DNA from: UBA2160 sp964588665
GTDB lineage: Bacteria; Chloroflexota; Dehalococcoidia; Lucifugimonadales; UBA1123
Direction: 5' to 3'
DNA length: 48,054 nt
NCBI GenBank assembly: GCA_964588665.1
Contig: CAZPQQ010000018.1
Coordinates: forward strand, 1 to 48,054
Part shown: positions 32,874 through 41,643 of the stretch, piece after piece
How the letters are laid out: each line of letters begins with the position of its first letter
Numbering within the stretch: the first letter of the stretch is position 1
Notes under the pieces: generated by a model
What the model saw: the letters and a program-made list of their open reading frames with translations, nothing else
The model's database searches: none
Told to the model about the DNA's origin: nothing
Program-made: the position numbers and the translations under genes

Positions 32874-33010
32874 GGTCGGCCTGTACGCCGAGCCCACCGC
32901 GCCAATGGTGTTCTGGCCCTTCAGGGCCAATCCGACATTCCGATCGGGGTCGGCCTGTACGCCGAGCCCACCGCGCCAACGGTGATCTGGCCTTTCAAGG
33001 CCAATCCCCC
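32874..33010 (+). repeat. 74-bp tandem duplication with covarying hairpins
   Basis: GGTCGGCCTGTACGCCGAGC begins at 32874 and again at 32948, a period of 74. Each unit ends in a small hairpin: GGCCC-TTCA-GGGCC in the first and GGCCT-TTCA-AGGCC in the second, so the stem change is compensated. It fills the gap between the DUF35 and thiolase genes. Confidence 0.85.
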
Positions 33011-33063
33011 ATACCCGATCAACCTTCGAATCCGCCAACCAGAACCCCGAGAGGTGAGAGACC

Positions 33064-34212
33064 ATGCTAAAGCAACCGAGTCGTGAAGTCGTCGTGGCGG
33101 GCGTGGGCCTCCACCCATTTGGCCGCTTCCCGGGCGGATCGATCCAGTCGATGTCCCGTCAAGCGGTCCAGGAAGCCCTGAAGGACGCCGGCGTAAGCTT
33201 CAAGGACATCGAGGTCGCCTACTTCGGGCAGGTCTACTACGAGGGGATGTCGATGGGCGAGTCGGTCCTGCGCGGACTTGGACTCACCACCATCCCGATC
33301 ATGAACGTCGACAACGCTTGCTCGTCCGGCTCCAGCGCCTTCTGGCAGGCGTTCTGGTGCATCGGCATGGGCATGTTCGATGTCGCGCTGGCCATCGGCG
33401 CCGAGCGGGTCCCGAAAGGCCCCGTGGGCGTCACGGGCAGCGCTAGCCCTGACCGATTGCTTGGCTCGGACCACATGATGGCTTCGTACGCTCTGGGCAT
33501 GCAGCGCTACATGCACGACTACGACGCTCCGGCGACGGCCATCGCGCAGGTGGCGGTGAAGGCCAAACAGAACGCGGCCCTCAATCCCTACGCTCAGTTC
33601 CAGAAGCCGGCGACTATCGAGGAAGTCATGACCTCCCGCATGATCGCCGACCCGCTGACCCTGTTCCAGTGCTGCCCGACAAGCGAAGGCGCTTCGGCCG
33701 CGGTCCTCATCGCCAAAGACGCCCTAGACCGATTCAAAAGCCAACCCGATCGCGCGGTGTCCATACGCGGGGCCGTGCTTCGCACGAGCGGATACCAGGC
33801 ACAGGGCGACAGTGAAGCCGACTCAGGATCGGTCACGACTCTCGCGGCAAACCAGGCCTACGAGATGGCTGGCGCGGGACCCGGGGACATGGACCTCATC
33901 CAGGTCCACGACGCGGCGACAATCGGCGAGATCGCACAACTCGAGGGGCTGCAGATTGTCGGCGAAGGCGAAGCCTGGCGGGCGACTCAGGACGGACGCA
34001 CCGCCATCAATGGCGACATCCCGGTCAACACCGACGGCGGACTCCAGGCCATGGGCCACCCCTTCGGCGCAACGGGAATCCGTCAGGTCCACGAACTCGT
34101 CACCCAACTCCGCGGGGAGGCCGGACAACGCCAGGTCTCCGGCGCACGCCTGGGCGTCGCCCAAAATGCGGGCGCGGGCGGCGTGTGCACGGTGCACATC
34201 TTCGAGCGGTAG
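33064..34212 (+). CDS. SCP2-type thiolase family protein
   Basis: 382 residues. The nucleophile is C86 in NVDNACSSGS, the catalytic histidine H332 in GHPFGATG, and VHDAATIGEI (about 280-289) is the SCP2-thiolase counterpart of the HDCF motif. It cleaves or forms a beta-ketoacyl-CoA or, with a DUF35 partner, acts as a retro-aldolase on a steroid-like or branched side chain. It follows the DUF35 gene by 206 bp. Its role as the last step after CoA activation fits the upstream CoA-transferase. AGAGGTGAGAG precedes the ATG. Confidence 0.88.
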   Translation: MLKQPSREVVVAGVGLHPFGRFPGGSIQSMSRQAVQEALKDAGVSFKDIEVAYFGQVYYEGMSMGESVLRGLGLTTIPIMNVDNACSSGSSAFWQAFWCIGMGMFDVALAIGAERVPKGPVGVTGSASPDRLLGSDHMMASYALGMQRYMHDYDAPATAIAQVAVKAKQNAALNPYAQFQKPATIEEVMTSRMIADPLTLFQCCPTSEGASAAVLIAKDALDRFKSQPDRAVSIRGAVLRTSGYQAQGDSEADSGSVTTLAANQAYEMAGAGPGDMDLIQVHDAATIGEIAQLEGLQIVGEGEAWRATQDGRTAINGDIPVNTDGGLQAMGHPFGATGIRQVHELVTQLRGEAGQRQVSGARLGVAQNAGAGGVCTVHIFER

Positions 34213-34260
34213 GGGGCTGGGTCGATCGCTGGGCGTGACTGCTCGGCTGTTCGGTCCTAG

Positions 34261-34515
34261 TCAGTAGACGTCGCCTCGTGGGCCGATTATGTGCACCCGC
34301 ACCGCCATTGAATCGCGGTCCACCGAGAATATGACCCTCAGGGCGCCGACCCTGTATCGAAAGGTATCAGGCCTGCCTAGCACCGGCCTTACGTTTCTCG
34401 AAGCGAACGGGTTACGGCGCAACTCATCGAAGCACAGCCTCAGTCTCCGGGCAGTCGCCTCATCGACCCGCCGATAGTATCGGTTGGCGCGTCGCGACAG
34501 TGCGACTTCATACAT
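34261..34515 (-). CDS. RelE/ParE-family toxin
   Basis: 84 residues. The RelE/ParE fold is recognisable from YRRVDEATARRLRLCFDELR, then the strand RYRVGALRVIFSVD and the C-terminal VHIIGPRGDVY, which carries the arginine and tyrosine used by RelE-type ribosome-dependent RNases. It overlaps the upstream small gene by 8 bp, so the two are translated together. Its expected effect is inhibition of translation or gyrase when free of antitoxin. Confidence 0.83.
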   Translation of the reverse strand: MYEVALSRRANRYYRRVDEATARRLRLCFDELRRNPFASRNVRPVLGRPDTFRYRVGALRVIFSVDRDSMAVRVHIIGPRGDVY

Positions 34516-34723
34516 CAGACCTCTTGTTATCGGGCCACCGGACGAACTCGCCTCGACGAAACTCCTCTTCGGACAACTCGATCTCTCGCAATTCCCGGTC
34601 AGTCAATTGCTCTGGCTCGCGAGTCATAACTCTAATGAAGTCCGCCACATCCGAAAGGCAGCGCTCCGATACACGGTCTACGAGCCGGTGGACTTCCTCT
34701 CGCGTGGCTTTCTTAGTGCTCAT
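34508..34723 (-). CDS. second antitoxin-type or accessory protein of the module
   Basis: 71 residues from the ATG at 34723 (GGGAG 8 nt upstream). The sequence STKKATREEVHRLVDRVSER, followed by DVADFIRVMTREPEQLTDREL, is helical and ends with an acidic then basic tail, similar to antitoxin-like proteins seen between a Phd-type gene and a RelE gene. It overlaps the gene before it by 11 bp and the toxin by 8 bp. No DNA-binding fold is clear; it may be the toxin-binding partner. Confidence 0.65.
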   Translation of the reverse strand: MSTKKATREEVHRLVDRVSERCLSDVADFIRVMTREPEQLTDRELREIELSEEEFRRGEFVRWPDNKRSDV

Positions 34724-34970
34724 TTCCAACACTCCCGCCTCTATCGTGATTCCGTCTTCGACCTTGAAGCAAACCCAAGGCGATCAGCTCTTCGCGAATT
34801 TCGTCGTAATTCCTGAAGTCGTTTTCAATTTCAACGGCCTCTGTCAGCTCTCGACCATCGGCGAGATCCTCCAATTCATCGAGCAGTCTCCCATACTCGT
34901 CAATGCTCAGTAATACGGCCGTTTTGCGGCCCTTGTCGTCAACTACGTACTGCGGATTGAGCTGCTCCAT
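34713..34970 (-). CDS. Phd/YefM-type antitoxin
   Basis: 85 residues. It starts MEQLNPQYVVDDKGRKTAVL followed by LSIDEYGRLLDELEDL, the typical Phd/YefM N-terminal DNA-binding segment and following helix. It is the first gene of the three-gene operon, with GGGAGG 8 nt before the ATG. By family knowledge it binds the operator at its own promoter and represses the module. Confidence 0.75.
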   Translation of the reverse strand: MEQLNPQYVVDDKGRKTAVLLSIDEYGRLLDELEDLADGRELTEAVEIENDFRNYDEIREELIALGLLQGRRRNHDRGGSVGNEH

Positions 34971-35041
34971 CTGATCGCCCTCCCTTCTTCCGTAATTGTA
35001 CTCGAACTCCAGTCGCGTCGGCGTTCACGCCGAACCTCCGG

Positions 35042-37522
35042 CTACCCCCGCAGCTCCGCGCCCAGCTGGCGGCCGAGTTGGCGGACGATGTCGCCCTGGA
35101 ACTTGTCGACTTCTTCGGAGGTCAGCGTGCTGCGGTCCGACTGGAACACGACTCGGAAAGCGACCGACTTCTTGCCGTCGGGCACGCCCTCGCCCTCGTA
35201 CACGTCGAACGGCGTGCTGCCGACCACCAGGCGGTGGCGGTCGATGATCTGCTGGATGCGTGCGGAGGACACGTCGGCGTCGACGACCAGCGCCAGGTCG
35301 CGGTACGACTCCGGGAAGCGGCTGGCGGCACGGTACGTCAGGTCGACTGCCGATGCCACGTTCAGCAGCGTCTCCATGTCGATCTCGAACAGGGCGACCG
35401 GGTAGCCGTCGATCTCGAAGCGGTCCAGAACATCGGCCCTGACCTCGCCAACGACCCCCAGGCGCGTGTTCCCGGCGAGCATGACGGCGGTGCGTCCCGG
35501 ATGCAGAACCTGGTCGTCCGCTGGCTCGTACGTCACATCGACGCCGAGACGGGCGAACATGTACTCAAGCGCGCCCTTCGCGTCGAAGAAGCCCATGTCG
35601 GCTTCCTCGGCGGTCCACGACGTGCTGAAACGCGGTCCGGACAGCGCTCCCACCAGCATCTCTTTCTCGTCAGGCAGGTCGCGCTCCTTGGCTTCGTCCT
35701 GCGGGACGTAGATGCGCCCAACCTCGAAGATGCGGATGCCGTCGCTCTGTGCCATGCGTCGATTCGACGCCAAAGTCATCAGCACGCTGGCCCGCAAGCT
35801 GGTGCGCAGGTACTCCCACTCGACGCTCATCGGGTTGGAAATCCGGATGGGAGGGTTGGCATCGTCCACGGCGCCAACGCTTCCCAGACGGTCCAACGTG
35901 GTCAGCGGGTACGAGATTGTCTCTTGGAGTCCGGCGGCCGCTATCAAATCTTTGACCGCGTCCTTGAACTCGGTCATCGGCTGGGGCTCCCAGTGGGGAA
36001 TCGCAGTTGAGAGCATCGTCGTCGGGATGGTCTCGTATCCAACGATCCGCGCCACTTCCTCGACGAGGTCGTCCTCGATGGAGATGTCGGATCGCCAGTA
36101 CGGCGGCTTCAGCCACAGCGCGTCGCTCCGTTCGGCGACCGGCCTGGCTTCGACCGCCTCGATCAAGTCGATGAGCCCGCCTGGCGCTTCCGCCCTCTCG
36201 AAGCCCAACGATGTCAGCACACGTTCGATCTGAGGCATAGGATAATCGACGCCCAGCACCTGTCGAACGCGACTTCGGCTGATCTTCACGGGCGCCGGCT
36301 CTTGGTCCGTGGGGTACAGATCGACGATGCCCGACGCCGCCTGGCCGCCGCACAGGTCCAGGATGAGCTTGGTGGCGCGTCTCAACGCCAACGGGGCCAG
36401 CGCCGCTCGAATGCCGCGCTCGAAGCGGTACGAGGCCTCGGTGTTCATCCCGAGCATCGTGCGGGTTCGCCTTGTGTTGGTGGGACTGAAGTTCGCCGAT
36501 TCGAGCAGCACCGACGTGGTCTGCTCGGTCATCTCGGAGTTCGAGCCGCCCATGACGCCAGCCAGCCCGACGGCGTCGTGAGCGTCGGCGATTGTCAGCA
36601 TCGGCGGGTCGAGCTTTCGACTCTCGCCGTCCAGCGTCTCGAACACCTCACCTTCTCGGGCGGCCCGCACAATTACCGTCTTGTCGTTGACCTTGTCGTA
36701 GTCGAAGGCGTGGAGCGGTTGGCCGTACTCCAGCATGACGAAGTTCGTGATGTCGACGATGTTGTTGATGGGCCGCTGGCCAGCCTTGACCAGCGCCTGT
36801 TGCATCCACTCCGGCGACGGACCGATCGTGATGCCGGTGACCAGGCTCGCAGTGTACCGGTAGCACAGGTCGGGGTCGGCCACCTCGATCTTGATCTGGC
36901 CTTCGATTGCCGGTCCGTCCTCGGGATACGAGATTTCTGGCTCCGTGGCTGGTTGGCCCGTGAGGGCGGCAACCTCGTGAGCAATGCCCAAGATCGACAG
37001 GCAATCCGGTCGGTTAGGCGTGACCTCGACATCGAGGATCGCGTCGCCCAGAAGGTCCACCAACGGCGTGCCCACTTGAGCGTCGTCGCCGAGCACCAGG
37101 ATGCCGTCGTGGTTCTCGTCCAAGCCCAGCTCCATCGTGGAGCAGACCATGCCCGCCGACTCGACGCCTCGGATCTTGGCCCGCTTCAGCTCTTCAACGC
37201 CTCCGGATCGTGGACTGCACAGCCTGGCGCCTTCTTTGGCGAAGGCGATCTTCTGCCCGGCGGCAACGTTTGGAGCGCCGCACACAACGGTTGCGGTCTC
37301 GCCGTCCCCAAGATCGACCGTCGGCAGCGACAGCCGGTCCGCATTAGGATGCGCGTTCACTTCGAGCACGTGGCCCACAATGACCTTGTCCCGGTCCCAC
37401 TCGGCGCCAATCTGCTCAATGTCCCCGACCTCAACGCCCGCCATCGTGAGCCGGTGAGCCAACTCTTTGGGCGAATCGGTAACCGGGACATAGTTCTTCA
37501 ACCAGGAAATCGGTACAAGCAT
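35042..37522 (-). CDS. pheT: phenylalanine--tRNA ligase, beta subunit
   Basis: 826 residues, the normal bacterial length. Domain order is complete: N-terminal tRNA-binding (EMAP-type) fold around 40-150 (VLEVNAHPNADRLSLPTVDL), B3/4 editing domain around 205-370, B5 around 400-475, the class II core-like domain around 480-700, and the C-terminal FDX-ACB anticodon domain from about 735 (FPESYRDLALVVDADV). It forms the (alpha-beta)2 enzyme that charges tRNA-Phe. It starts 44 bp after pheS on the same transcript. Confidence 0.97.
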   Translation of the reverse strand: MLVPISWLKNYVPVTDSPKELAHRLTMAGVEVGDIEQIGAEWDRDKVIVGHVLEVNAHPNADRLSLPTVDLGDGETATVVCGAPNVAAGQKIAFAKEGARLCSPRSGGVEELKRAKIRGVESAGMVCSTMELGLDENHDGILVLGDDAQVGTPLVDLLGDAILDVEVTPNRPDCLSILGIAHEVAALTGQPATEPEISYPEDGPAIEGQIKIEVADPDLCYRYTASLVTGITIGPSPEWMQQALVKAGQRPINNIVDITNFVMLEYGQPLHAFDYDKVNDKTVIVRAAREGEVFETLDGESRKLDPPMLTIADAHDAVGLAGVMGGSNSEMTEQTTSVLLESANFSPTNTRRTRTMLGMNTEASYRFERGIRAALAPLALRRATKLILDLCGGQAASGIVDLYPTDQEPAPVKISRSRVRQVLGVDYPMPQIERVLTSLGFERAEAPGGLIDLIEAVEARPVAERSDALWLKPPYWRSDISIEDDLVEEVARIVGYETIPTTMLSTAIPHWEPQPMTEFKDAVKDLIAAAGLQETISYPLTTLDRLGSVGAVDDANPPIRISNPMSVEWEYLRTSLRASVLMTLASNRRMAQSDGIRIFEVGRIYVPQDEAKERDLPDEKEMLVGALSGPRFSTSWTAEEADMGFFDAKGALEYMFARLGVDVTYEPADDQVLHPGRTAVMLAGNTRLGVVGEVRADVLDRFEIDGYPVALFEIDMETLLNVASAVDLTYRAASRFPESYRDLALVVDADVSSARIQQIIDRHRLVVGSTPFDVYEGEGVPDGKKSVAFRVVFQSDRSTLTSEEVDKFQGDIVRQLGRQLGAELRG

Positions 37523-37566
37523 TCGAACCTCTTGTGTTGCGTTTCAGTCAAAACGGCCGGTTGCAG

Positions 37567-38625
37567 CTACGCAAACTGCCGCAGGAACCGCAGGTCGTTG
37601 GCGTAGAAGAGCCGGATGTCTTCAATGCCGTATTTGAGCAGGGCGACGCGCTCGGGCCCCATGCCGAAGGCGAACCCGGTGTAGATGTTGGGGTCGTAGC
37701 CTACGCCCTCCAGCACCTTGGGATGGACCATCCCCGCGCCCATGATCTCGATCCAGCCCGTGTCGGCGCAGACGCGACAGCCCTTCCCGTCGCACAGGAA
37801 ACAGTCGATGGACATGTCGACGCCCGGCTCGACGAAGGGGAAGTAGTCGCAGCGGAACCGAACCTTGCGTTCAGCACCGAAAATGCGGCGCGCGAACTCG
37901 TACAACGTGCCTTTGAGATCGGCCAGCGTGATGCCGCGATCCACGGCCAGGCCTTCGACCTGGTAGAAGTGCCACTCATGCGTCGGGTCGGTGGCCTCGT
38001 AGCGATAGCATCTGCCTGGCACGATAACTCTAACCGGAGGGTCGGTCTTCTCCATGACGCGCGCCTGCATCGGCGAGGTGTGGGTCCGCATGAGCATCGG
38101 GTGGTCGCCGTCTTCGTCGGTGTGATCGACCCATAACGTCGCCCACATGTCCCGCGCTGGGTGGCCTTTGGGGATGTTGAGCTTCTCGAAGTTGTACGTG
38201 TCCCACTCGACCTCGGGTCCTTCGACCACGCTGAACCCCATGGATGCAAAGGCGTTGCATATGTCTCGAACGATGCGGGTCGTCGGATGCAGACCGCCTC
38301 TCGGCACTGGCCAGCCAGGCAGAGTGACGTCGATGGCCTCGCCCGCCATTCCGGCTGCGGACTCCGCCTGCTTGATTTGCCGCTCGCGTTGTTCGAGACC
38401 CTGTTCCAGAGCGACTCTGGCCGCATTTGCCGCCGCTCCCGCAGCGCGTCGATCTTCGGCCGGAAGCGAGCCCAAGCCCCGCAACACCCGCGTCAGTTCA
38501 CCGCGCCTGCCCAGGAACGCGACGCGCCAGGCCTCGAGTTGCTCGGCATTTGACGCGGCTTCGAGCTCTCGAAGCGCCTTGGACTGCAGATCCTCGACCT
38601 GCCCAGTGGTGTTAGATTCGCTCAT
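37567..38625 (-). CDS. pheS: phenylalanine--tRNA ligase, alpha subunit
   Basis: 352 residues. The N-terminal coiled coil (1-95) is followed by the class II catalytic core with motif 1 (GFSVVEGPEVEWDTYNF), motif 2 around RCYRYEATDPTHEWHFYQVE and motif 3 at GFAFGMGPERVALLKYG. A cysteine insert, CFLCDGKGCRVC, precedes TGWIEIMGAGMVHP, as in Bacillus-type PheS and unlike E. coli. First gene of pheST, with an extended -10 promoter about 40 bp upstream. The start is the ATG at 38625. Confidence 0.97.
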   Translation of the reverse strand: MSESNTTGQVEDLQSKALRELEAASNAEQLEAWRVAFLGRRGELTRVLRGLGSLPAEDRRAAGAAANAARVALEQGLEQRERQIKQAESAAGMAGEAIDVTLPGWPVPRGGLHPTTRIVRDICNAFASMGFSVVEGPEVEWDTYNFEKLNIPKGHPARDMWATLWVDHTDEDGDHPMLMRTHTSPMQARVMEKTDPPVRVIVPGRCYRYEATDPTHEWHFYQVEGLAVDRGITLADLKGTLYEFARRIFGAERKVRFRCDYFPFVEPGVDMSIDCFLCDGKGCRVCADTGWIEIMGAGMVHPKVLEGVGYDPNIYTGFAFGMGPERVALLKYGIEDIRLFYANDLRFLRQFA

Positions 38626-38665
38626 ATGTGACCTCTGTTACACCTGACTGATGAACTCAGCCAGA

Positions 38666-38674
38666 ATTATAACA
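38666..38674 (-). promoter_or_regulatory. extended -10 promoter of pheST
   Basis: On the minus strand TGTTATAAT is a perfect TGn-TATAAT. No -35 of quality is seen. The leader to the pheS ATG would be about 35 nt, too short for a T-box or attenuator. Confidence 0.65.
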
Positions 38675-38905
38675 GGGTGAATCAGCGCGCCACGAACGCC
38701 TAGAACGTGGTGCCTGCATCGAGGTCGCTTGCTGCGCGTTGCGACGCCAACCCGGACTGCTCCAACTAACGTGGCGAATCGCCGTCTCGATCCGGTGATC
38801 AGCTTCTTACGCGATTATGCAGTATAACCGCGGCAGCCTGAGGAGGGACAGAGCCTGTTCGCGGGCTCTTGGGCGGTCAATTTGCGGTGATCTGGGGGAA
38901 TCTGC

Positions 38906-39796
38906 GTGATGGTGAAGATATTGAAGTGGCTTGGAATCGTTTTGGGCGGCCTGGTGGCCGCGGTGGTGATTCTTGTTGTGGTCCTCCTGTTGCTGGGAGG
39001 CTGGCGGGTCAACAAGGAGTACGATATCGACGTAGCAGCCGTCACCGTGTCAAACGACGCCGGCACAATCGCTCGCGGCAAGCACTATGTCGAAACCCTC
39101 GGTCTGTGTCAGGAGTGTCACGGCGAAAAATTGGAGGGTGATATACTTGAGGATGACCCCGTGTTCGGCAAACTTGTGCCGTCGAACCTCACGTCCGGCG
39201 TCGGAGGCTCTTACACGGACATCGACTACGTGCGCGCCATTCGGCACGGCGTCGGACCGACCGGTAAGCCGCTGGTTCTGATGCCGTCGGAGTTCTTCAA
39301 CAGGATCAGCGACGCCGATCTTGGCGCGATCATCGCCTACTTGAAGTCGTTGGCTCCTGTCGACAACGACGTCCCCAAGACCAAACTCGGTCCCCTGGGA
39401 CGTGTCATCACCCTGCTCGACGAGACGCTGGTGCCCGCCGGTATGATCGATCACGAAGCCATGCGCCCTCAGGACGTGGCGCCCGCGGTGAGTGTCGAGT
39501 ACGGTGAGTATCTGGCCATCGTCTGCACCGTGTGTCACGGCGACAATTACGCTGGCGGTTCGGTGCCGGGAGAAGGCAGCGACGTTCCTCTCGCCCCGAA
39601 CCTGACCCCCAAAGGCGCGCTTTCGAGTTGGTCGGGCGAGGACTTCGCGTCCGTGATACGCACGGGCACGACGCCAGCCGGCAAGAAGCTTGACAGCGAG
39701 TTCATGCCGTGGCTGCGCTTCCTGGCTCTGACTGACGACGAGCTGGAGGCGATATGGCTGTATCTGTCGTCTCTGACGCCGTTGGACACTAACTGA
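38906..39796 (+). CDS. membrane-anchored diheme cytochrome c
   Basis: 296 residues. An N-terminal membrane anchor (about 5-32) is followed by two cytochrome c domains facing the outside: CQECH (C68, C71, H72) and CTVCH (C205, C208, H209). Sixth-ligand methionines are probably in LVLMPSEF (about 124) and FMPWLRF. The layout fits an electron carrier for a dehydrogenase or for a terminal oxidase; no partner is next door. Start may be the GTG at 38906 or the ATG at 38909, both after GGGGGA. Confidence 0.88.
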   Translation: MMVKILKWLGIVLGGLVAAVVILVVVLLLLGGWRVNKEYDIDVAAVTVSNDAGTIARGKHYVETLGLCQECHGEKLEGDILEDDPVFGKLVPSNLTSGVGGSYTDIDYVRAIRHGVGPTGKPLVLMPSEFFNRISDADLGAIIAYLKSLAPVDNDVPKTKLGPLGRVITLLDETLVPAGMIDHEAMRPQDVAPAVSVEYGEYLAIVCTVCHGDNYAGGSVPGEGSDVPLAPNLTPKGALSSWSGEDFASVIRTGTTPAGKKLDSEFMPWLRFLALTDDELEAIWLYLSSLTPLDTN

Positions 39797-39876
39797 TAGC
39801 CGACCCGGAGCGCGTGAATCGGGCTTGCCTCGACGAACCGCAAAGGGTCGATCGGATCAACTAGCGCGGACATAAT

Positions 39877-40428
39877 ATGCGAAGGCTCCTCAACATTCTG
39901 TTCGTGGCCGGGATCCTCGCCGCGGCGTCTGGCGGAATCGCGATTCTCGTGTTGAGTTCGCGAGGAGGCGGCATCGAAGTGTCGCTGCCCACGCCGGCGC
40001 CGGCTTCGACCGTCGACCTGAAGGTGCACGTAAGCGGCGCGGTCAACAGCCCGGGCGTGTACACCGTTTCGGACGGCGCGCGAATCCTCGATGCCATCGA
40101 GATCGCCGGCGGCGCGGCGCCCGACGCGGACCTGGACGCGATCAACCTGGCCGTAAGGCTTCGCGACGAAGACAAAGTGGTGGTTCCGCTGGTCGGCGAA
40201 TCGTCTCCTACGTCGCAGTCGCCCACGACGAGTGGCCTCATCGACATCAACTCCGCCGACGCACTAGCGCTTACCGCGTTGCCGGGCATCGGTCAGACCA
40301 GAGCCGAAGCCATCGTCAGGCACAGGGATCAGAACGGATCGTTCACGCGAATCCAGGATTTGCTTGAAGTAAGCGGCATCGGACCGGCGACGCTCGACGC
40401 AATTATCGACTTAGTAGAGGTGCGATAG
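39877..40428 (+). CDS. comEA: ComEA-type DNA-binding competence protein
   Basis: 183 residues. An N-terminal membrane segment (5-27), an SLBB domain (about 46-108, VHVSGAVNSPGVYTV) and a C-terminal helix-hairpin-helix pair (DINSADALALTALPGIG then GIGPATLDAI) make the standard ComEA architecture. It binds incoming DNA outside the membrane and hands it to the ComEC channel. Here ComEC survives only as an N-terminal fragment 6 kb away. Confidence 0.92.
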   Translation: MRRLLNILFVAGILAAASGGIAILVLSSRGGGIEVSLPTPAPASTVDLKVHVSGAVNSPGVYTVSDGARILDAIEIAGGAAPDADLDAINLAVRLRDEDKVVVPLVGESSPTSQSPTTSGLIDINSADALALTALPGIGQTRAEAIVRHRDQNGSFTRIQDLLEVSGIGPATLDAIIDLVEVR

Positions 40429-40493
40429 CCGAAGAAATCCCGAGCAGTCGGTGGTAGTATTTTCTCGATCACGTTCACGCCGAGGTTGCGATC

Positions 40494-41633
40494 GTGCCCG
40501 AGACCGTTCGAGATTCAGCCCTGTGGGGCCCTCTGCTGTCCGTTGGAATACTGGCCGCGTTCATGCTCGCCGCCGCGGTCGTCCAGTTGGCGTTCGCGAT
40601 TGCGATACGCCAAAGGGAACGGCGCGACAGCGAGGCGTTGGACCTTCAACTGCTCAAGACGTTCAAAGGTCCGGCGGTGCTGTTCGCCATTCTGCTGGGC
40701 CTGTTCCTCAGTTACCTTTGGCTCACTCGGCTCACGCACCCCGCTTTCGAATTCTTCCACGAACAAGACGTCATCGTCAGAAAAGCCTGGCTGGTCGTTG
40801 TCGTAGCCGAGGTCTCGTATCTGGCGTCGCATCTGCTGCAGACGCTGATGTCGTGGTATCTGCACAATATCGCCGTGCGCACGTCTACGGACCTGGACGC
40901 CAAGCTGTTGCCTGCCGTCAAACGAGTGACGCCTCTCGCGATATATGCGGTTGGGTCGCTTCTGGCTCTGGACGCGTTGGGCATAGCGATCACGCCGTTG
41001 CTGGCTGGTCTCGGCATCGGCGGACTGGCCATCGCGTTAGCCGTTCAGCCGACGCTCAGCAACTTCTTCGCCGGCACCTACCTGATCACTGAAGGGGAGC
41101 TCAACGCAGGCGACTTCATCGAGTTGGACAACGGGCCGTCAGGATACGTCGTAGAGGTGGGGTGGCGAAGCACCAAGATCAGGAACAGGTTCAACAACCT
41201 GGTGATCGTGCCGAATTCGAAGATGGTCGACAGCATCGTGACCAACTTCTTCAGCCCCAGCCCGTCGATGAACGTCCTCGTCAACTGCGGCGTCAGCTAC
41301 GATTCAGACCTGCCCAAGGTGGAGGAGATCGTCCTGGAGATCGCGAACGCGATGGTCGTAGAGTCGGAATACGCCGACAAAACCGGGGAGCCCTTCTTCG
41401 GATTCTCGGCTTTCGGCGACTCCAACATCGACTTCTTCTTGTTCATGCAGGCCACCGACCGCACCGGCACGTTCATCATCGCCAGCGAGCTCATCAAACG
41501 CATCCATCAGCGGTTCAAGGACGAGGGGATCGAGATCAACTACCCCGTCCGCAAGATCGTGGCGCCCCCAACCAACGGAGTGCTGCAACCGACCATCGCG
41601 CCCGGAATCGCCGACGAGTCCGAGAACGCATAG
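40494..41633 (+). CDS. small-conductance mechanosensitive channel (MscS family)
   Basis: 379 residues with about four predicted membrane segments (13-37, 58-77, 98-120, 145-192). The pore helix region GLGIGGLAIALAVQPTLSNF (about 171-190) precedes the beta domain GDFIELDNGPSGYVVEVGWR, NNLVIVPNSKM and the C-terminal alpha/beta domain. The channel releases solutes on hypo-osmotic shock. The GTG has GAGG 8 nt upstream. Only 10 bp separate its stop from that of the convergent hydrolase. Confidence 0.92.
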   Translation: MPETVRDSALWGPLLSVGILAAFMLAAAVVQLAFAIAIRQRERRDSEALDLQLLKTFKGPAVLFAILLGLFLSYLWLTRLTHPAFEFFHEQDVIVRKAWLVVVVAEVSYLASHLLQTLMSWYLHNIAVRTSTDLDAKLLPAVKRVTPLAIYAVGSLLALDALGIAITPLLAGLGIGGLAIALAVQPTLSNFFAGTYLITEGELNAGDFIELDNGPSGYVVEVGWRSTKIRNRFNNLVIVPNSKMVDSIVTNFFSPSPSMNVLVNCGVSYDSDLPKVEEIVLEIANAMVVESEYADKTGEPFFGFSAFGDSNIDFFLFMQATDRTGTFIIASELIKRIHQRFKDEGIEINYPVRKIVAPPTNGVLQPTIAPGIADESENA

Positions 41634-41643
41634 CGCGCAACCG

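Noticed and set aside
38626..38905. T-box or attenuator ahead of pheS
   Set aside because: The likely leader is only about 35 nt and contains no T-box core or terminator hairpin.
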